11,274 nucleotides of DNA from Candidatus Methanophagales archaeon (GTDB lineage: Archaea > Halobacteriota > Syntropharchaeia > Alkanophagales > Methanospirareceae): NCBI GenBank assembly GCA_023131215.1, contig JAGLZV010000089.1, forward strand, positions 1-11,274, read 5' to 3'. Below are positions 1 through 6,835 of the stretch, in pieces (position 1 is the first letter of the stretch; every line of letters starts with the position of its first letter). Both the position numbers and the translations under genes were made by a program. The notes under the pieces are model-generated. The model worked only from the letters and a program-made list of their open reading frames with translations. It did not search any database and was not told the DNA's origin.

Positions 1-8
1 AAAGGTTT

Positions 9-28
9 CTTGTGAACTCTCGTGGTTT
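9..28. repeat. Dispersed intergenic repeat fragment (CTTGTGAA-n4-CGTGGTTT)
   Basis: The 20 bases match 10184-10203 at 16 of 20 positions: both 8-base ends are identical and the central four differ. It belongs to the same family of A+T-rich repeats as the copies at 7431-7582. It lies just past the 3' end of the minus-strand KaiC operon. Function is unknown. Confidence 0.5.
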
Positions 29-73
29 AATATTTGCAATTTATTCCCGGAATGACTATAATATGCTTATGCC

Positions 74-775
74 TCAAGGAATCTGGTCATAAGCATGAAC
101 CGTAATGCCATTATTTGTGATGAAATATGGTTTTATCTCCCTGGAATGTTCAACCCTGCGCATTTTTACGATTTCAATCGCCAATGTAACCTTTTGTAAA
201 TTGTCTGATCGAACATGGTGCAGCACGATTGCCCCACCCGCCACATACTCGACCAATCCAAATTTTGAAGCATATATATTAGCTTTATCAGCTCCACTTA
301 TCAACACAATCGTTGTTCCATTCTTTTCGATTGTGCGGCAAAGATTGAAAATTTGAGCTCGACGCTCTGATTCATCGTTAAACAACATCTCTAATAGTGT
401 GATCGGGTCTATGACAACCCTTTTTGGCTTAAAAGATTCAATAAGGATGGGCAAATCACTCTGCATTCGTGTAAGTGATGCTTTGATGTCTGAAGCATCG
501 AGTTTAATGAGCACGAATTTCTTTTCCTTGATGTATGGACGAAAATCCCATCCCATATTCGCCGCAGTTTGTATTAATTCCTCTTCACCTTCATCAAAAC
601 TGATGTAAATTCCTGATTCTCCTTTGATTAAACCATTATAGATAAATTGGAGTCCAAATATGGTTTTTCCTGTGCCAAAAGGACCTATAACAGCAATAGT
701 TGCATTGATGGGGAAACCTCCTCCCAACATATCGTCCAATCCTTCGACTCCCGTGCTAATTCGTTCCAGTTCCAT
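74..775 (-). CDS. KaiC/RadA-like RecA-fold ATPase with intact motifs
   Basis: A 233-residue single-domain KaiC-family protein. It opens with the family signature STGVEGLDDMLGGGFP (residues 7-22), followed by Walker A GPFGTGKT (31-38), an acidic pair in the catalytic-glutamate position (FDEGEEE, about 60-66) and Walker B RVVIDP with D123. The C-terminal part has the KaiC-typical 'KMRRVEHSREIKPYFI' stretch. ATP binding is therefore expected, in the cytoplasm. It is the last gene of the minus-strand operon, 6 bases after the preceding stop, with a GGAAGGAG-type ribosome site (786-794) about 10 bases before ATG. ArlH (FlaH) of the archaellum has this fold and works with the ArlI/ArlJ motor. A similar role next to the pilus motor here is inferred from position only. 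Its true substrate or partner is unknown. Confidence 0.9.
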   Translation of the reverse strand: MELERISTGVEGLDDMLGGGFPINATIAVIGPFGTGKTIFGLQFIYNGLIKGESGIYISFDEGEEELIQTAANMGWDFRPYIKEKKFVLIKLDASDIKASLTRMQSDLPILIESFKPKRVVIDPITLLEMLFNDESERRAQIFNLCRTIEKNGTTIVLISGADKANIYASKFGLVEYVAGGAIVLHHVRSDNLQKVTLAIEIVKMRRVEHSREIKPYFITNNGITVHAYDQIP

Positions 776-781
776 TGTTTA

Positions 782-1615
782 TTATCTCCTTCCCATTATC
801 CTTTGTATATTAGAAACCTCAAAGCCGGCATTGGGTGTAATCCTTATTTCAAACTTTGCGATATTGTCCGCCTCAAGCTGAGGAAGCAAGCCACGGAATT
901 TCTTAACGTACATCGCTCTCTGCCTTTGAGCTGTCCCTATTTCACTCCATTCAAATATCAATACCCCATCAGCGCAGTCTGCAATTTCCTCCTGTCTCCC
1001 CCTCTCGAAGATATTCGCGGTAAGGAGTGCGTAAATGAGTCCATCCCATTCCTTAGATGCTCTTTGCAGCCCTTTCAGGAATGAGATCAAATCTTGCCAC
1101 TTCATCATACCTGTGTACATCCTCATCAAATCTGTGAGTGAGTCTATTATTACAAGGTTATTCGGAGCTTTCTCAGCCAAAAAAGTCATAAGTGAACTTA
1201 ATAAATTTTCCCCGCTGCCCAGCTCCCTGAGAGATTCAAAAGTAATTTTTTCTTCGGGGATCGAAATAAGAGAGGTTTTAAAATAGTCTTTAGAGAAATC
1301 TTTTATGATTAAGTTTTCCTTGATTACTTCGTAATATTCAGGAGCAAAAGAAAGAGAAATTTCTTTTAATATGTCCGCTTTTGATCTTGTAAGCGAAACG
1401 TAGCATATCGCATCCGGGATAGAGATGCCCGTGCCTTTTTCTGCTGGCAATGCTTTTGTTTTCAACAGTGATAGCATTATTGCGGAAGTAAAAGTAAATT
1501 CCGCGCTACCCGCACCAACTTCCCCGAGAAGCAGAATAAAAGAACCGGAGGGTAATCCACCTTTCATGACCAAATCTACGGAATCTATTCCGGTTGAGAT
1601 TTTTTTGAATTCCAT
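782..1615 (-). CDS. KaiC-like protein with degenerate Walker A (pseudo-ATPase)
   Basis: A 277-residue RecA/KaiC-fold protein. The opening KKISTGIDSVDLVMKGGLPSG is typical of the family, but the P-loop reads GEVGAGSA (residues 31-38), so both the phosphate-binding lysine and the following Thr/Ser are lost. The 'VSLTRSK' segment (73-79) lacks the KaiC catalytic acidic pair. Walker B remains as NNLVIIDSLTDL with D158. The protein may not hydrolyse ATP and could be a regulatory partner of the intact KaiC encoded next. From memory, haloarchaeal 'HTR-like' RAD55-family proteins also have a GEAGAGA-type loop, so the loss may be a conserved trait. The upstream GTG at 1624 overlaps the previous stop as GTGA. 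I chose ATG at 1615 because AGAGGGTGATT, a close match to the anti-16S consensus, lies just before it and the family alignment begins there. Confidence 0.85.
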   Translation of the reverse strand: MEFKKISTGIDSVDLVMKGGLPSGSFILLLGEVGAGSAEFTFTSAIMLSLLKTKALPAEKGTGISIPDAICYVSLTRSKADILKEISLSFAPEYYEVIKENLIIKDFSKDYFKTSLISIPEEKITFESLRELGSGENLLSSLMTFLAEKAPNNLVIIDSLTDLMRMYTGMMKWQDLISFLKGLQRASKEWDGLIYALLTANIFERGRQEEIADCADGVLIFEWSEIGTAQRQRAMYVKKFRGLLPQLEADNIAKFEIRITPNAGFEVSNIQRIMGRR

Positions 1616-1620
1616 TTCAA

Positions 1621-1906
1621 TCACCCTCTTTTATTTTTTTTATGCCGCAATTTTTGTAAGAAGTTTTGTTGTGGCCTCACCGATTCATCAATCAATCCAG
1701 CCATTTTTAGAGATAGCCGATTAAAAGCCTTACTTGCGGGGGTTCTTGGCTTATAGGTCACTACTGGTTCCTTTGCATCCATCGCTTTCAGCACATTTTT
1801 ATCGTGCGGGACCTCTCCAAAGACCTCGACGCCTAAGGCTGTTCCAATCTCATCACTTTTTATCCCGCTTTTTCTTTGTTTGTTTATGAGTATGCCGCTA
1901 ATTTTT
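1621..1906 (-). CDS. MinD/ParA-like ATPase, C-terminal part (after frameshift)
   Basis: This frame continues the MinD-like protein begun at 2389. It encodes KISGILINKQR, then GTALGVEVFGEVPHDKNVLKAMDAKEPV and PRTPASKAFNRLSLKMAG. This is the usual C-terminal half of MinD proteins: 'ILGVVLNR', then 'vPE(D)..V..A...g.PVv...P.SPA..AF..LA..l.G'. The tail QNFLQKLRHKKNKR is basic with hydrophobic spacing like the MinD membrane-targeting amphipathic helix, so membrane binding is plausible. An ATG at 1929 lies in this frame, but it only starts a partly spurious peptide and the natural junction is AGLK/ISG. The stop at 1621-1623 abuts the next gene. The fragment alone has no ATPase site. Confidence 0.75.
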
Positions 1907-2389
1907 GAGTCCAGCATTTTCAACGGCAATTTTCAGTTTGAGTGCGGTAGATAGTGAAGCAATATCCGGTGTTACTACCAGGAGCGTATCTTTCGCTGCC
2001 TTCAAAGGCAATAAGCTATACTTTGTCAGCCCCGTCGGATTATCAATTAAGATGAAATCGTAGGTTGGGAGTCGAGATATTGAATGATTTAACCTTTCCA
2101 AATCAGATCTTAAAAAACCCTGCAGTGAGGACCCACAAGGGATCACATGCACACCATAAGAAGACTTATGAATTGCCTCTCGTATTTCTGCTTTACCACT
2201 AAGAACTTCTTGTAGCGTGACTGGTGTTTCTTTCAATCTAAAAAACAATTCTAGATTACCCATTGCAATGTCTGCATCTACGATTAACGTGCTTTTGCCC
2301 AGACGAGAGAGTGCAATACCAAGGTTTGCGACAATAGTTGTTTTTCCTACTCCACCTTTTCCAGAGACGATACCATAGATTTCTGCCAT
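1898..2389 (-). CDS. MinD/ParA-like ATPase, N-terminal part (frameshifted)
   Basis: This 163-residue frame carries the ATPase core. It has a deviant Walker A GKGGVGKTT with signature lysine K11 and P-loop K16, the DADIAMGNLE segment (D38/D40, switch I region), and DFILIDNPTGL (Walker B/switch II, where most MinDs have D-x-P-A-G-L). It stops at a TAG directly after an A5 run (T5 at 1902-1906 on the plus strand). Removing one A gives AGLK-ISGILIN and joins it to the 1621-1906 frame, for a protein of about 255 residues, normal for MinD. The break could be an assembly error, a true null mutation, or a +1 recoding site. The first gene of the operon is preceded by a TATA-like element at near-leaderless distance. 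MinD/FlhG relatives position septa, flagella or archaella. Positioning of the adjacent pilus machine is an inference. Confidence 0.88.
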   Translation of the reverse strand: MAEIYGIVSGKGGVGKTTIVANLGIALSRLGKSTLIVDADIAMGNLELFFRLKETPVTLQEVLSGKAEIREAIHKSSYGVHVIPCGSSLQGFLRSDLERLNHSISRLPTYDFILIDNPTGLTKYSLLPLKAAKDTLLVVTPDIASLSTALKLKIAVENAGLKN

Positions 2390-2478
2390 TTGTTCTTAAC
2401 CCATCTCTTTTATATTATATAAAAGATACGTATATACTTATAAATACCGCTTCATTTAAAGGGAGGGATAAATAGATT
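2390..2478. promoter_or_regulatory. Divergent promoter region between MinD-KaiC operon and pilus operon
   Basis: This 89-base spacer separates two divergent operons. For the minus-strand MinD gene, an A+T-rich TATA-like element occupies about 2410-2423, roughly 25 bases before the ATG, which suggests a leaderless transcript. For the plus-strand operon, TATA-like sequences lie at 2430-2446 (including TTATAAATA at 2438-2446), followed by the ribosome site GGGAGGG at 2461-2467, 11 bases before ATG 2479. The two elements nearly touch, so one bound factor could affect both directions. No operator palindrome is obvious. Confidence 0.6.
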
Positions 2479-4137
2479 ATGGAGGGGACGAAACATTTGG
2501 CTAATAAAGAAGGCACCGAAGATGAAGAAGATTTGCTGCGTGTATTAGAACCGGATGCAGTATTGAAGGAACTGCTGCAGAAGCTTAGTGAAACTCAAGT
2601 TTTGGAGAGTAAAACAGGGATCGGGGAGTATAATTTGAAACCGCTGACCACTTTTGAAGGTGTCAGGGGGTATGAGGAAGTGGAAAGATATTGGGTGAGG
2701 GACCCATTTTCATTCGTTGTAATCTTATTCACCGAAAAAGATAATGAGTTTCTGTATCATGTTGTTGAACCGGCATTAACAGTGTTCGAGAGAGCGTTAT
2801 TAGAGAAGATTTATGATGACCTGAGGGATATATTGATACTCGAAGAGATTCCTACGGAGGCAAAAAAGAGCGAGATATTGAAACAGAAGACAAAAAAGCT
2901 CGTCCAGGGATACAAGATACCACTCAGTCCCAGTTCGCTCGACAAAATCCTGTACTACACGGAGAGGAATTATATTGGGTATGGCTTTATAGACCCATTG
3001 CTGAAAGACCAGTCAATAGAAGATATCTCGTGTGATGGAGTAGATGTGCCAGTGTTTCTGTATCACAAGAAATATCAGAATATCAAGACAAATATAGTGA
3101 TGGATGAGGACGAGTTAGATTTATTTGTGACCACGCTTGCGCAGAGATGTGGAAAACACCTTTCTGCGGGAAGACCAATGGTAAGTGCAACAATGCCAGA
3201 GGGTTCGAGATTGCAGGCAACGCTTGGGCGAGAGATTTCAGCGAGAGGCAGTTCTTTTTCAATCAGGAAGTTTAGCGAAAATCCTTTCACACCTGTGGAG
3301 CTCATAAGATTTGGAACCTTTTCGGTGGATATGCTGGTATATCTGTGGATGGCGATAGAGAATAATCGAAGTCTGATCTTTGCTGGTGGCACGGCATCCG
3401 GAAAAACATCCTCTTTAAATGCTGTGTCTCTATTTATCCCGCCCATATCAAAGATTATAACGATAGAAGATACCAGGGAGTTGACATTATACCATGAAAA
3501 CTGGATTGCTTCTGTCACGAGGGAACCTTTCATCACGGGGGAGGACAGTGCAATTGACATGTATGAGCTTCTGCGTCAGGCACTGAGACAGAGACCCGAA
3601 TATATAATAGTGGGTGAGATAAGAGGTGCAGAGGCTCTCACGCTCTTTCAGGCGATGTCAACCGGGCATACCACTTATTCGACGATGCATGCGGGCAATG
3701 TACAGGAAGTTGTGAGTAGATTGGAGAACGAGCCGATTAATGTACCAAGCGTTATGTTACAGGCGTTGGATATAATAAGTGTTCAGGCTTTATTATATGT
3801 TGGGAAGGAGAGGGTCAGGAGGACATATATTATAGTGGAGTTAACCGGGATAGACCCAAACACGGGGGATATTAGAATAAACGTGCTATTCAAATGGAAT
3901 CCAGTAAATGATACATTCGAGAGGATAGGGGATTCACATGTTTTGAGGGAGATTATGAAACAGCGTGGATGGACGCTCACGGAATTGAATGCGGAGATGG
4001 AGAATAGAAAAAAGGTGCTTCAGTATTTAATTGAAAAAGATATACGATATTATATGGATATCGCAAGGATTGTACAGATGTACTATCAGAATCCGGACAG
4101 GGTGTTAAAAAATATTGCCGACGGTGTTTATATATGA
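2479..4137 (+). CDS. Type II/IV secretion-type ATPase (PilB/ArlI/GspE superfamily), pilus motor
   Basis: A 552-residue cytoplasmic ATPase, close in length to archaeal PilB and ArlI proteins. Residues 1-270 form the N-terminal domain, which includes the family stretch 'YIGYGFIDPLLKDQSIEDI' preceding the catalytic part. Walker A is GGTASGKT (303-310), an Asp box lies in IITIEDTRELTLY, Walker B is IIVGEIRG (G379-E380), and the His box is TTYSTMHAG (H404). All motifs needed for a hexameric secretion ATPase are present. It is followed by a PilC/ArlJ-type membrane partner with an ATGA overlap (4134-4137), so the two are translationally coupled. Start ATG 2479 has a strong GGGAGGG site. It would power assembly of the pilin-like proteins encoded at 7601-9983. 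No archaellin or arlB-H set is nearby, so a pilus or pseudopilus role is preferred over the archaellum. Confidence 0.93.
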   Translation: MEGTKHLANKEGTEDEEDLLRVLEPDAVLKELLQKLSETQVLESKTGIGEYNLKPLTTFEGVRGYEEVERYWVRDPFSFVVILFTEKDNEFLYHVVEPALTVFERALLEKIYDDLRDILILEEIPTEAKKSEILKQKTKKLVQGYKIPLSPSSLDKILYYTERNYIGYGFIDPLLKDQSIEDISCDGVDVPVFLYHKKYQNIKTNIVMDEDELDLFVTTLAQRCGKHLSAGRPMVSATMPEGSRLQATLGREISARGSSFSIRKFSENPFTPVELIRFGTFSVDMLVYLWMAIENNRSLIFAGGTASGKTSSLNAVSLFIPPISKIITIEDTRELTLYHENWIASVTREPFITGEDSAIDMYELLRQALRQRPEYIIVGEIRGAEALTLFQAMSTGHTTYSTMHAGNVQEVVSRLENEPINVPSVMLQALDIISVQALLYVGKERVRRTYIIVELTGIDPNTGDIRINVLFKWNPVNDTFERIGDSHVLREIMKQRGWTLTELNAEMENRKKVLQYLIEKDIRYYMDIARIVQMYYQNPDRVLKNIADGVYI

Positions 4138-6056
4138 GTTTGATTGATAAAATAGCTTATCCGCTATTTGGAAAGTGGGCGTGGAAGAATAAGGAGTATT
4201 ATTATAGGTTGCAAAAGAGATTGCGAGGTGCTCATATAGCGCTACCTTTTGACAGATACGTATCCAATGCTATTTTTTATTCGATAATTGTAGGGTGTTT
4301 GGGTGCAGTTCTTGGGTATGGGGTTGCGAATTATGTGCTGGCTGTGAGTGCAACAACAATTGCGGGTGTACACGTATACGAAATACTGCTCAGGGTATTG
4401 ATAATGTCTTGTTTGGGATTGATTTTTGGACAGATAATCTACCGCATCATCCTGTGGTATCCGTCTGCGGTTACGAATATAAGAAAAACCGGGATAAATG
4501 TTGACCTGCCGAATGCCGTCTCATTTATGTATGCCCTGAGCAAAGGAGGTATGAACCTGATTGATATTTTCAAGTCGTTAAGCGAGCACGCAGACATCTA
4601 TGGCGAGGCAGCAAAAGAAATAACTGTAATCGTAAAGGACATAGAATTCTTTGGTCATGACTTGCAGACGGCACTCCGTAATATCAGTGGCACAACACCT
4701 TCTGAGAAGTTCAGAGACTTTGCAGAAGGTTTGATCTCCGTGATTGCCGCAGGGGGCAGCGTCGCCACCTATTTCTCCACAAAGTCTCACCAGTATCAGT
4801 CTGAAGCGACGCAGGAGCAGAAGACATTTTTAGAGATGCTCGGGATGATAGGTGAGATGTATGTAACCGCGCTCGTAGCAGGACCTCTGTTTCTAATTGT
4901 AACGGTAGTCGTGATGAGTATGATGGGTTCTGAGCAGACTTTGTTGTTAAATATAATTATCTATGCGGTCATACCTTTCGCTTCTCTGGGTTTTATCGTC
5001 CTGCTGGACACGATGTCGAAGTCGATTTCGGGGCGAGTATTTTATACCACTACTAAAGAACTCAAAGTATTTGAGAAGGCGCGAATTGAAGGTGGTGAAA
5101 GAGAAAGGGGTTTATTCAAAGCGATAAAGTGGCATATAAGGACGGAGAAATTGAAAGACTTCTTAAGAAACCCATTTAAATTGTTTTATGAAGAGCCAAA
5201 GCGAACCCTATATCTCAGCGTTCCCATTGCGCTGACCTATTTTTTCATAAAGGCATACCCCTATCTACAAGCGCTGACCTTCCACCTGGCAATGCCTACG
5301 TGGACGATTGCATCCAAGGGTATGCTCGATAATTGCATTGTATTTGCGGTGCTCATCTCACTAACGCCGTTTGCGATTTTTTACGAGATAAGAGAGAGGA
5401 GGGTAAAAAAGATAGAGGAGGCGATGCCGGATTTCCTGAGAGGACTTGCGAGTTCGCAGGAAGTTGGAATGACGTTAACAAGAGCAATAAAGATGGTGAT
5501 GACATCGAATCTTGGGGTTCTCAGCTCGGAAGTGAGAAGGATATGGAGGGAGATTGAGTGGGGCAGTCCGGTGCGTGATGCGTTCATCAGATTCGAGAAC
5601 AGGGTAAAAACGGGTTTCGTAGCGAGAACGGTAACGCTGATAACGAAGGCGAGCGAAGTGAGTGGTAACATAAAGGACGTGCTAAGTATAGCGGCAACCG
5701 ATGCGCAAGTCACAAGGACGATGAAAGATGAGAGAAAGATGAACATGTTCATGTATGTGATTGTGGTATATATATCATTTGGAGTCTTCTTGCTCATCGT
5801 ATATGTATTAGCAGCTACCTTCTTACCGCTAATGCCCTCTTCTGGTGCAGAAATGGGGGGCGGGGGTATGGGTATGGGAGGAGGAGGAATTGACGTTGAC
5901 CTTTACACGAGATTGTTCTTCCATGCCGCTTTGATACAGGGTTTCTTCTCTGGCTTGATTGCAGGGCACATGGGAGAAGGGCATGTTTTTAGCGGGATAA
6001 AGCACGCGCTTATAATGATAACAATAACGTTTTTGGTGTTTACGGTATTCATTTAA
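4134..6056 (+). CDS. Type II secretion F-family membrane platform (archaeal PilC/ArlJ/TadC-like), two T2SSF domains
   Basis: A 640-residue integral membrane protein with about nine predicted transmembrane segments (near residues 48-70, 86-110, 235-262, 268-292, 357-377, 398-415, 540-567, 595-612 and 621-640). Two cytoplasmic helical T2SSF domains lie between them: residues about 120-230 ('YALSKGGMNLIDIFKSLSEH') and 430-535 ('MPDFLRGLASSQEVGMTL'). Two domains in one chain is usual for the archaeal ArlJ/PilC group. It forms the inner-membrane base that the ATPase encoded just upstream turns or pushes on. An odd glycine/methionine stretch, EMGGGGMGMGGGGID (573-587), sits in the loop before the last two membrane segments. 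Its TAA is followed after one base by a dispersed repeat, and the expected pilin genes begin only 1.5 kb later. Confidence 0.92.
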   Translation: MSLIDKIAYPLFGKWAWKNKEYYYRLQKRLRGAHIALPFDRYVSNAIFYSIIVGCLGAVLGYGVANYVLAVSATTIAGVHVYEILLRVLIMSCLGLIFGQIIYRIILWYPSAVTNIRKTGINVDLPNAVSFMYALSKGGMNLIDIFKSLSEHADIYGEAAKEITVIVKDIEFFGHDLQTALRNISGTTPSEKFRDFAEGLISVIAAGGSVATYFSTKSHQYQSEATQEQKTFLEMLGMIGEMYVTALVAGPLFLIVTVVVMSMMGSEQTLLLNIIIYAVIPFASLGFIVLLDTMSKSISGRVFYTTTKELKVFEKARIEGGERERGLFKAIKWHIRTEKLKDFLRNPFKLFYEEPKRTLYLSVPIALTYFFIKAYPYLQALTFHLAMPTWTIASKGMLDNCIVFAVLISLTPFAIFYEIRERRVKKIEEAMPDFLRGLASSQEVGMTLTRAIKMVMTSNLGVLSSEVRRIWREIEWGSPVRDAFIRFENRVKTGFVARTVTLITKASEVSGNIKDVLSIAATDAQVTRTMKDERKMNMFMYVIVVYISFGVFLLIVYVLAATFLPLMPSSGAEMGGGGMGMGGGGIDVDLYTRLFFHAALIQGFFSGLIAGHMGEGHVFSGIKHALIMITITFLVFTVFI

Positions 6057-6057
6057 A

Positions 6058-6081
6058 ACTACAGATTACACGAGATTAACA
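6058..6081 (+). repeat. 24-base repeat, left copy, at the 3' edge of the platform gene
   Basis: This matches 7469-7492 at 23 of 24 positions (one T/C difference) in the same orientation. A related inverted copy lies at 7552-7582. It starts one base after the platform gene's stop codon, so it marks the left edge of the accessory block between the pilus motor genes and the pilin genes. Confidence 0.75.
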
Positions 6082-6087
6082 AATGGC

Positions 6088-6110
6088 GATGCAAGATGCA
6101 GGATACAGGA
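6088..6110 (+). repeat. Left inverted heptamer array (GATRCAN x3) of the four-helix-bundle gene
   Basis: Three consecutive heptamers, GATGCAA, GATGCAG and GATACAG, are followed by GA. The reverse complement of the array at 6496-6523 reads GATGCAT, GATACAT, GATACAT, GATT, so the two arrays form an inverted pair around the gene. The last bases run into the gene's ribosome site. Confidence 0.65.
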
Positions 6111-6118
6111 GGGGAAAT

Positions 6119-6496
6119 ATGGTTTTTCCGACGTATAAGGATTTGGAAATATATCAATTAAGCCATGGGTTAGTGATTAAAATTCATAGGATAAGCCTTA
6201 GTATGCCTAAATTTGAATTATATGAAGAAGGGAGCCAATTGAGGAGAGCGGCTAAGTCCATTCCAGCCAATATCGTTGAGGGATTTGGTCGCCGGCGATA
6301 CAAAAACGAATTTATCAGATTTCTTACATTTGCTTTGGCATCATGTGATGAAACAAAAGAGCATCTTAAAATTTTGTATGGGACAGGCTCACTCAAAGAT
6401 AGTGATATTTTTGATAGCATCTTACAGAGATACGAGGAGCTGGGGCGAAAAATCCACAACTTCATCAAAGCTGTAGAGTCCGGTCATAAATCATAA
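6119..6496 (+). CDS. Four-helix-bundle protein (S23/TIGR02436-like)
   Basis: A 125-residue protein with the hallmarks of the four-helix-bundle family first known from 23S rRNA intervening sequences: 'YKDLEIYQLSHGL' at the start, then QLRRAAKSIPANIVEGFGRR and NEFIRFLTFALASCDETKEHL, and a final helix 'RYEELGRKIHNFIKAV'. Cellular function is unknown for the family; a cytoplasmic oligomer is known from structures of relatives. An upstream in-frame ATG at 6083 would add 12 residues, but those codons consist of the GATGCA repeat. ATG 6119 has a good AGGAGGGG site (6107-6114) and gives the family's normal N-terminus. The gene is framed by inverted GATRCA heptamers and stands apart from the pilus genes, suggesting it arrived with its flanks. 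Confidence 0.88.
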   Translation: MVFPTYKDLEIYQLSHGLVIKIHRISLSMPKFELYEEGSQLRRAAKSIPANIVEGFGRRRYKNEFIRFLTFALASCDETKEHLKILYGTGSLKDSDIFDSILQRYEELGRKIHNFIKAVESGHKS

Positions 6497-6523
6497 TCAT
6501 GTATCATGTATCATGCATCATGG
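6496..6523 (-). repeat. Right inverted heptamer array of the four-helix-bundle gene
   Basis: Four tandem heptamers on the plus strand: ATCATGT, ATCATGT, ATCATGC, ATCATGG. They begin at the last base of the stop codon. Read on the minus strand they match the left array at 6088-6110 at about 17 of the first 21 bases. Confidence 0.7.
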
Positions 6524-6536
6524 AAGAAAACCTGTG

Positions 6537-6556
6537 CTAAAAGTAAACCCTTTTAG
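6537..6556. other. Small hairpin CTAAAAG-n6-CTTTTAG between convergent genes
   Basis: A perfect 7-base stem with a 6-base loop lies 40 bases after the four-helix-bundle stop. It could contribute to transcript ending, but it is short and A+T-rich, and no strong T-run follows it. Confidence 0.35.
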
Positions 6557-6591
6557 AAAAAGCATTTTCGGAAAAAAAAGAAAAAATAAGT

Positions 6592-6613
6592 TCTTTTGGT
6601 AAAGCTTTTCTTT
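6592..6613 (+). repeat. 22-base perfect repeat, copy 1 (inverted relative to 11142-11163)
   Basis: All 22 bases are identical to the reverse complement of 11142-11163. Read in frame, the segment spells SFGKAFL, the same peptide found inside the small ORF at 11023-11244. Here it lies outside any convincing gene, so it may be a remnant of a related sequence. Confidence 0.7.
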
Positions 6614-6623
6614 CTAAGAAAAG
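6605..6623. terminator. Possible hairpin terminator between convergent genes (CTTTTCTT-TCT-AAGAAAAG)
   Basis: A perfect 8-base stem with a 3-base loop lies 36 bases past the stop of the minus-strand 58-residue gene and 109 bases past the plus-strand four-helix-bundle stop. Position and symmetry suit a bidirectional end, but the stem has few G/C pairs and its pyrimidine-rich arm may act alone. Confidence 0.3.
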
Positions 6624-6658
6624 GTTTGTCAAGGTTGTTTTGTGCAGGCGAGGTTTAA

Positions 6659-6835
6659 CTAATTAATGAATCTTAACTTCTTCTCTATCCTACATGTTGC
6701 ATTCTCTCTGAGGGTTATCCTTTGTGCTTTGTGCTTACCCGTCTTGACGATGACATGAGGTTTAGAGATACTTCTCGCTTCCCCGACCAAAATGTCACCA
6801 ACAATTGTATCTCCCTCCTTTGTATAGGCTCTCAT
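6659..6835 (-). CDS. Small hypothetical protein (58 aa), coupled to RHH regulator
   Basis: I do not recognise this 58-residue basic protein. Its sequence alternates short beta-like stretches (GDTIVGDILVG, PHVIVKTGKH, AQRITLRENATCRIE), compatible with a small beta-barrel, with no cysteine motif or membrane segment. The start is set at ATG 6835 because it overlaps the stop of the upstream regulator as ATGA (6832-6835). A longer frame to 6886 would only re-read the end of that gene. Tight coupling suggests that it acts with, or is controlled by, the RHH protein; a toxin-antitoxin-like or regulator-cofactor pair is possible but unproven. The middle of the gene carries a TTTGTGCTTTGTGCT repeat also seen at 11009-11025. 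Confidence 0.6.
   Translation of the reverse strand: MRAYTKEGDTIVGDILVGEARSISKPHVIVKTGKHKAQRITLRENATCRIEKKLRFIN

Noticed and set aside
1898..1900. In-frame TAG in MinD read through as pyrrolysine
   Set aside because: Reading through TAG in the same frame does not give the MinD C-terminus. The continuation is in another frame, so a frameshift explains it.
3075..3560. 161-residue antisense frame within the secretion ATPase gene
   Set aside because: The plus strand has all ATPase motifs. The antisense translation has no recognisable domain.
2479..6056. Archaellum (arlI/arlJ) operon
   Set aside because: No archaellin and no arlC-arlG genes are present. The substrates nearby are large single prepilin-like proteins, so a pilus or pseudopilus is the safer call.
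6083..6118. Upstream ATG for the four-helix-bundle gene
   Set aside because: The extra codons are the GATGCA repeat itself, and the family N-terminus and AGGAGGGG site point to 6119.
6119..6496. 23S rRNA intervening sequence
   Set aside because: The protein family is the same, but no rRNA sequence flanks the gene. It stands between protein-coding genes.
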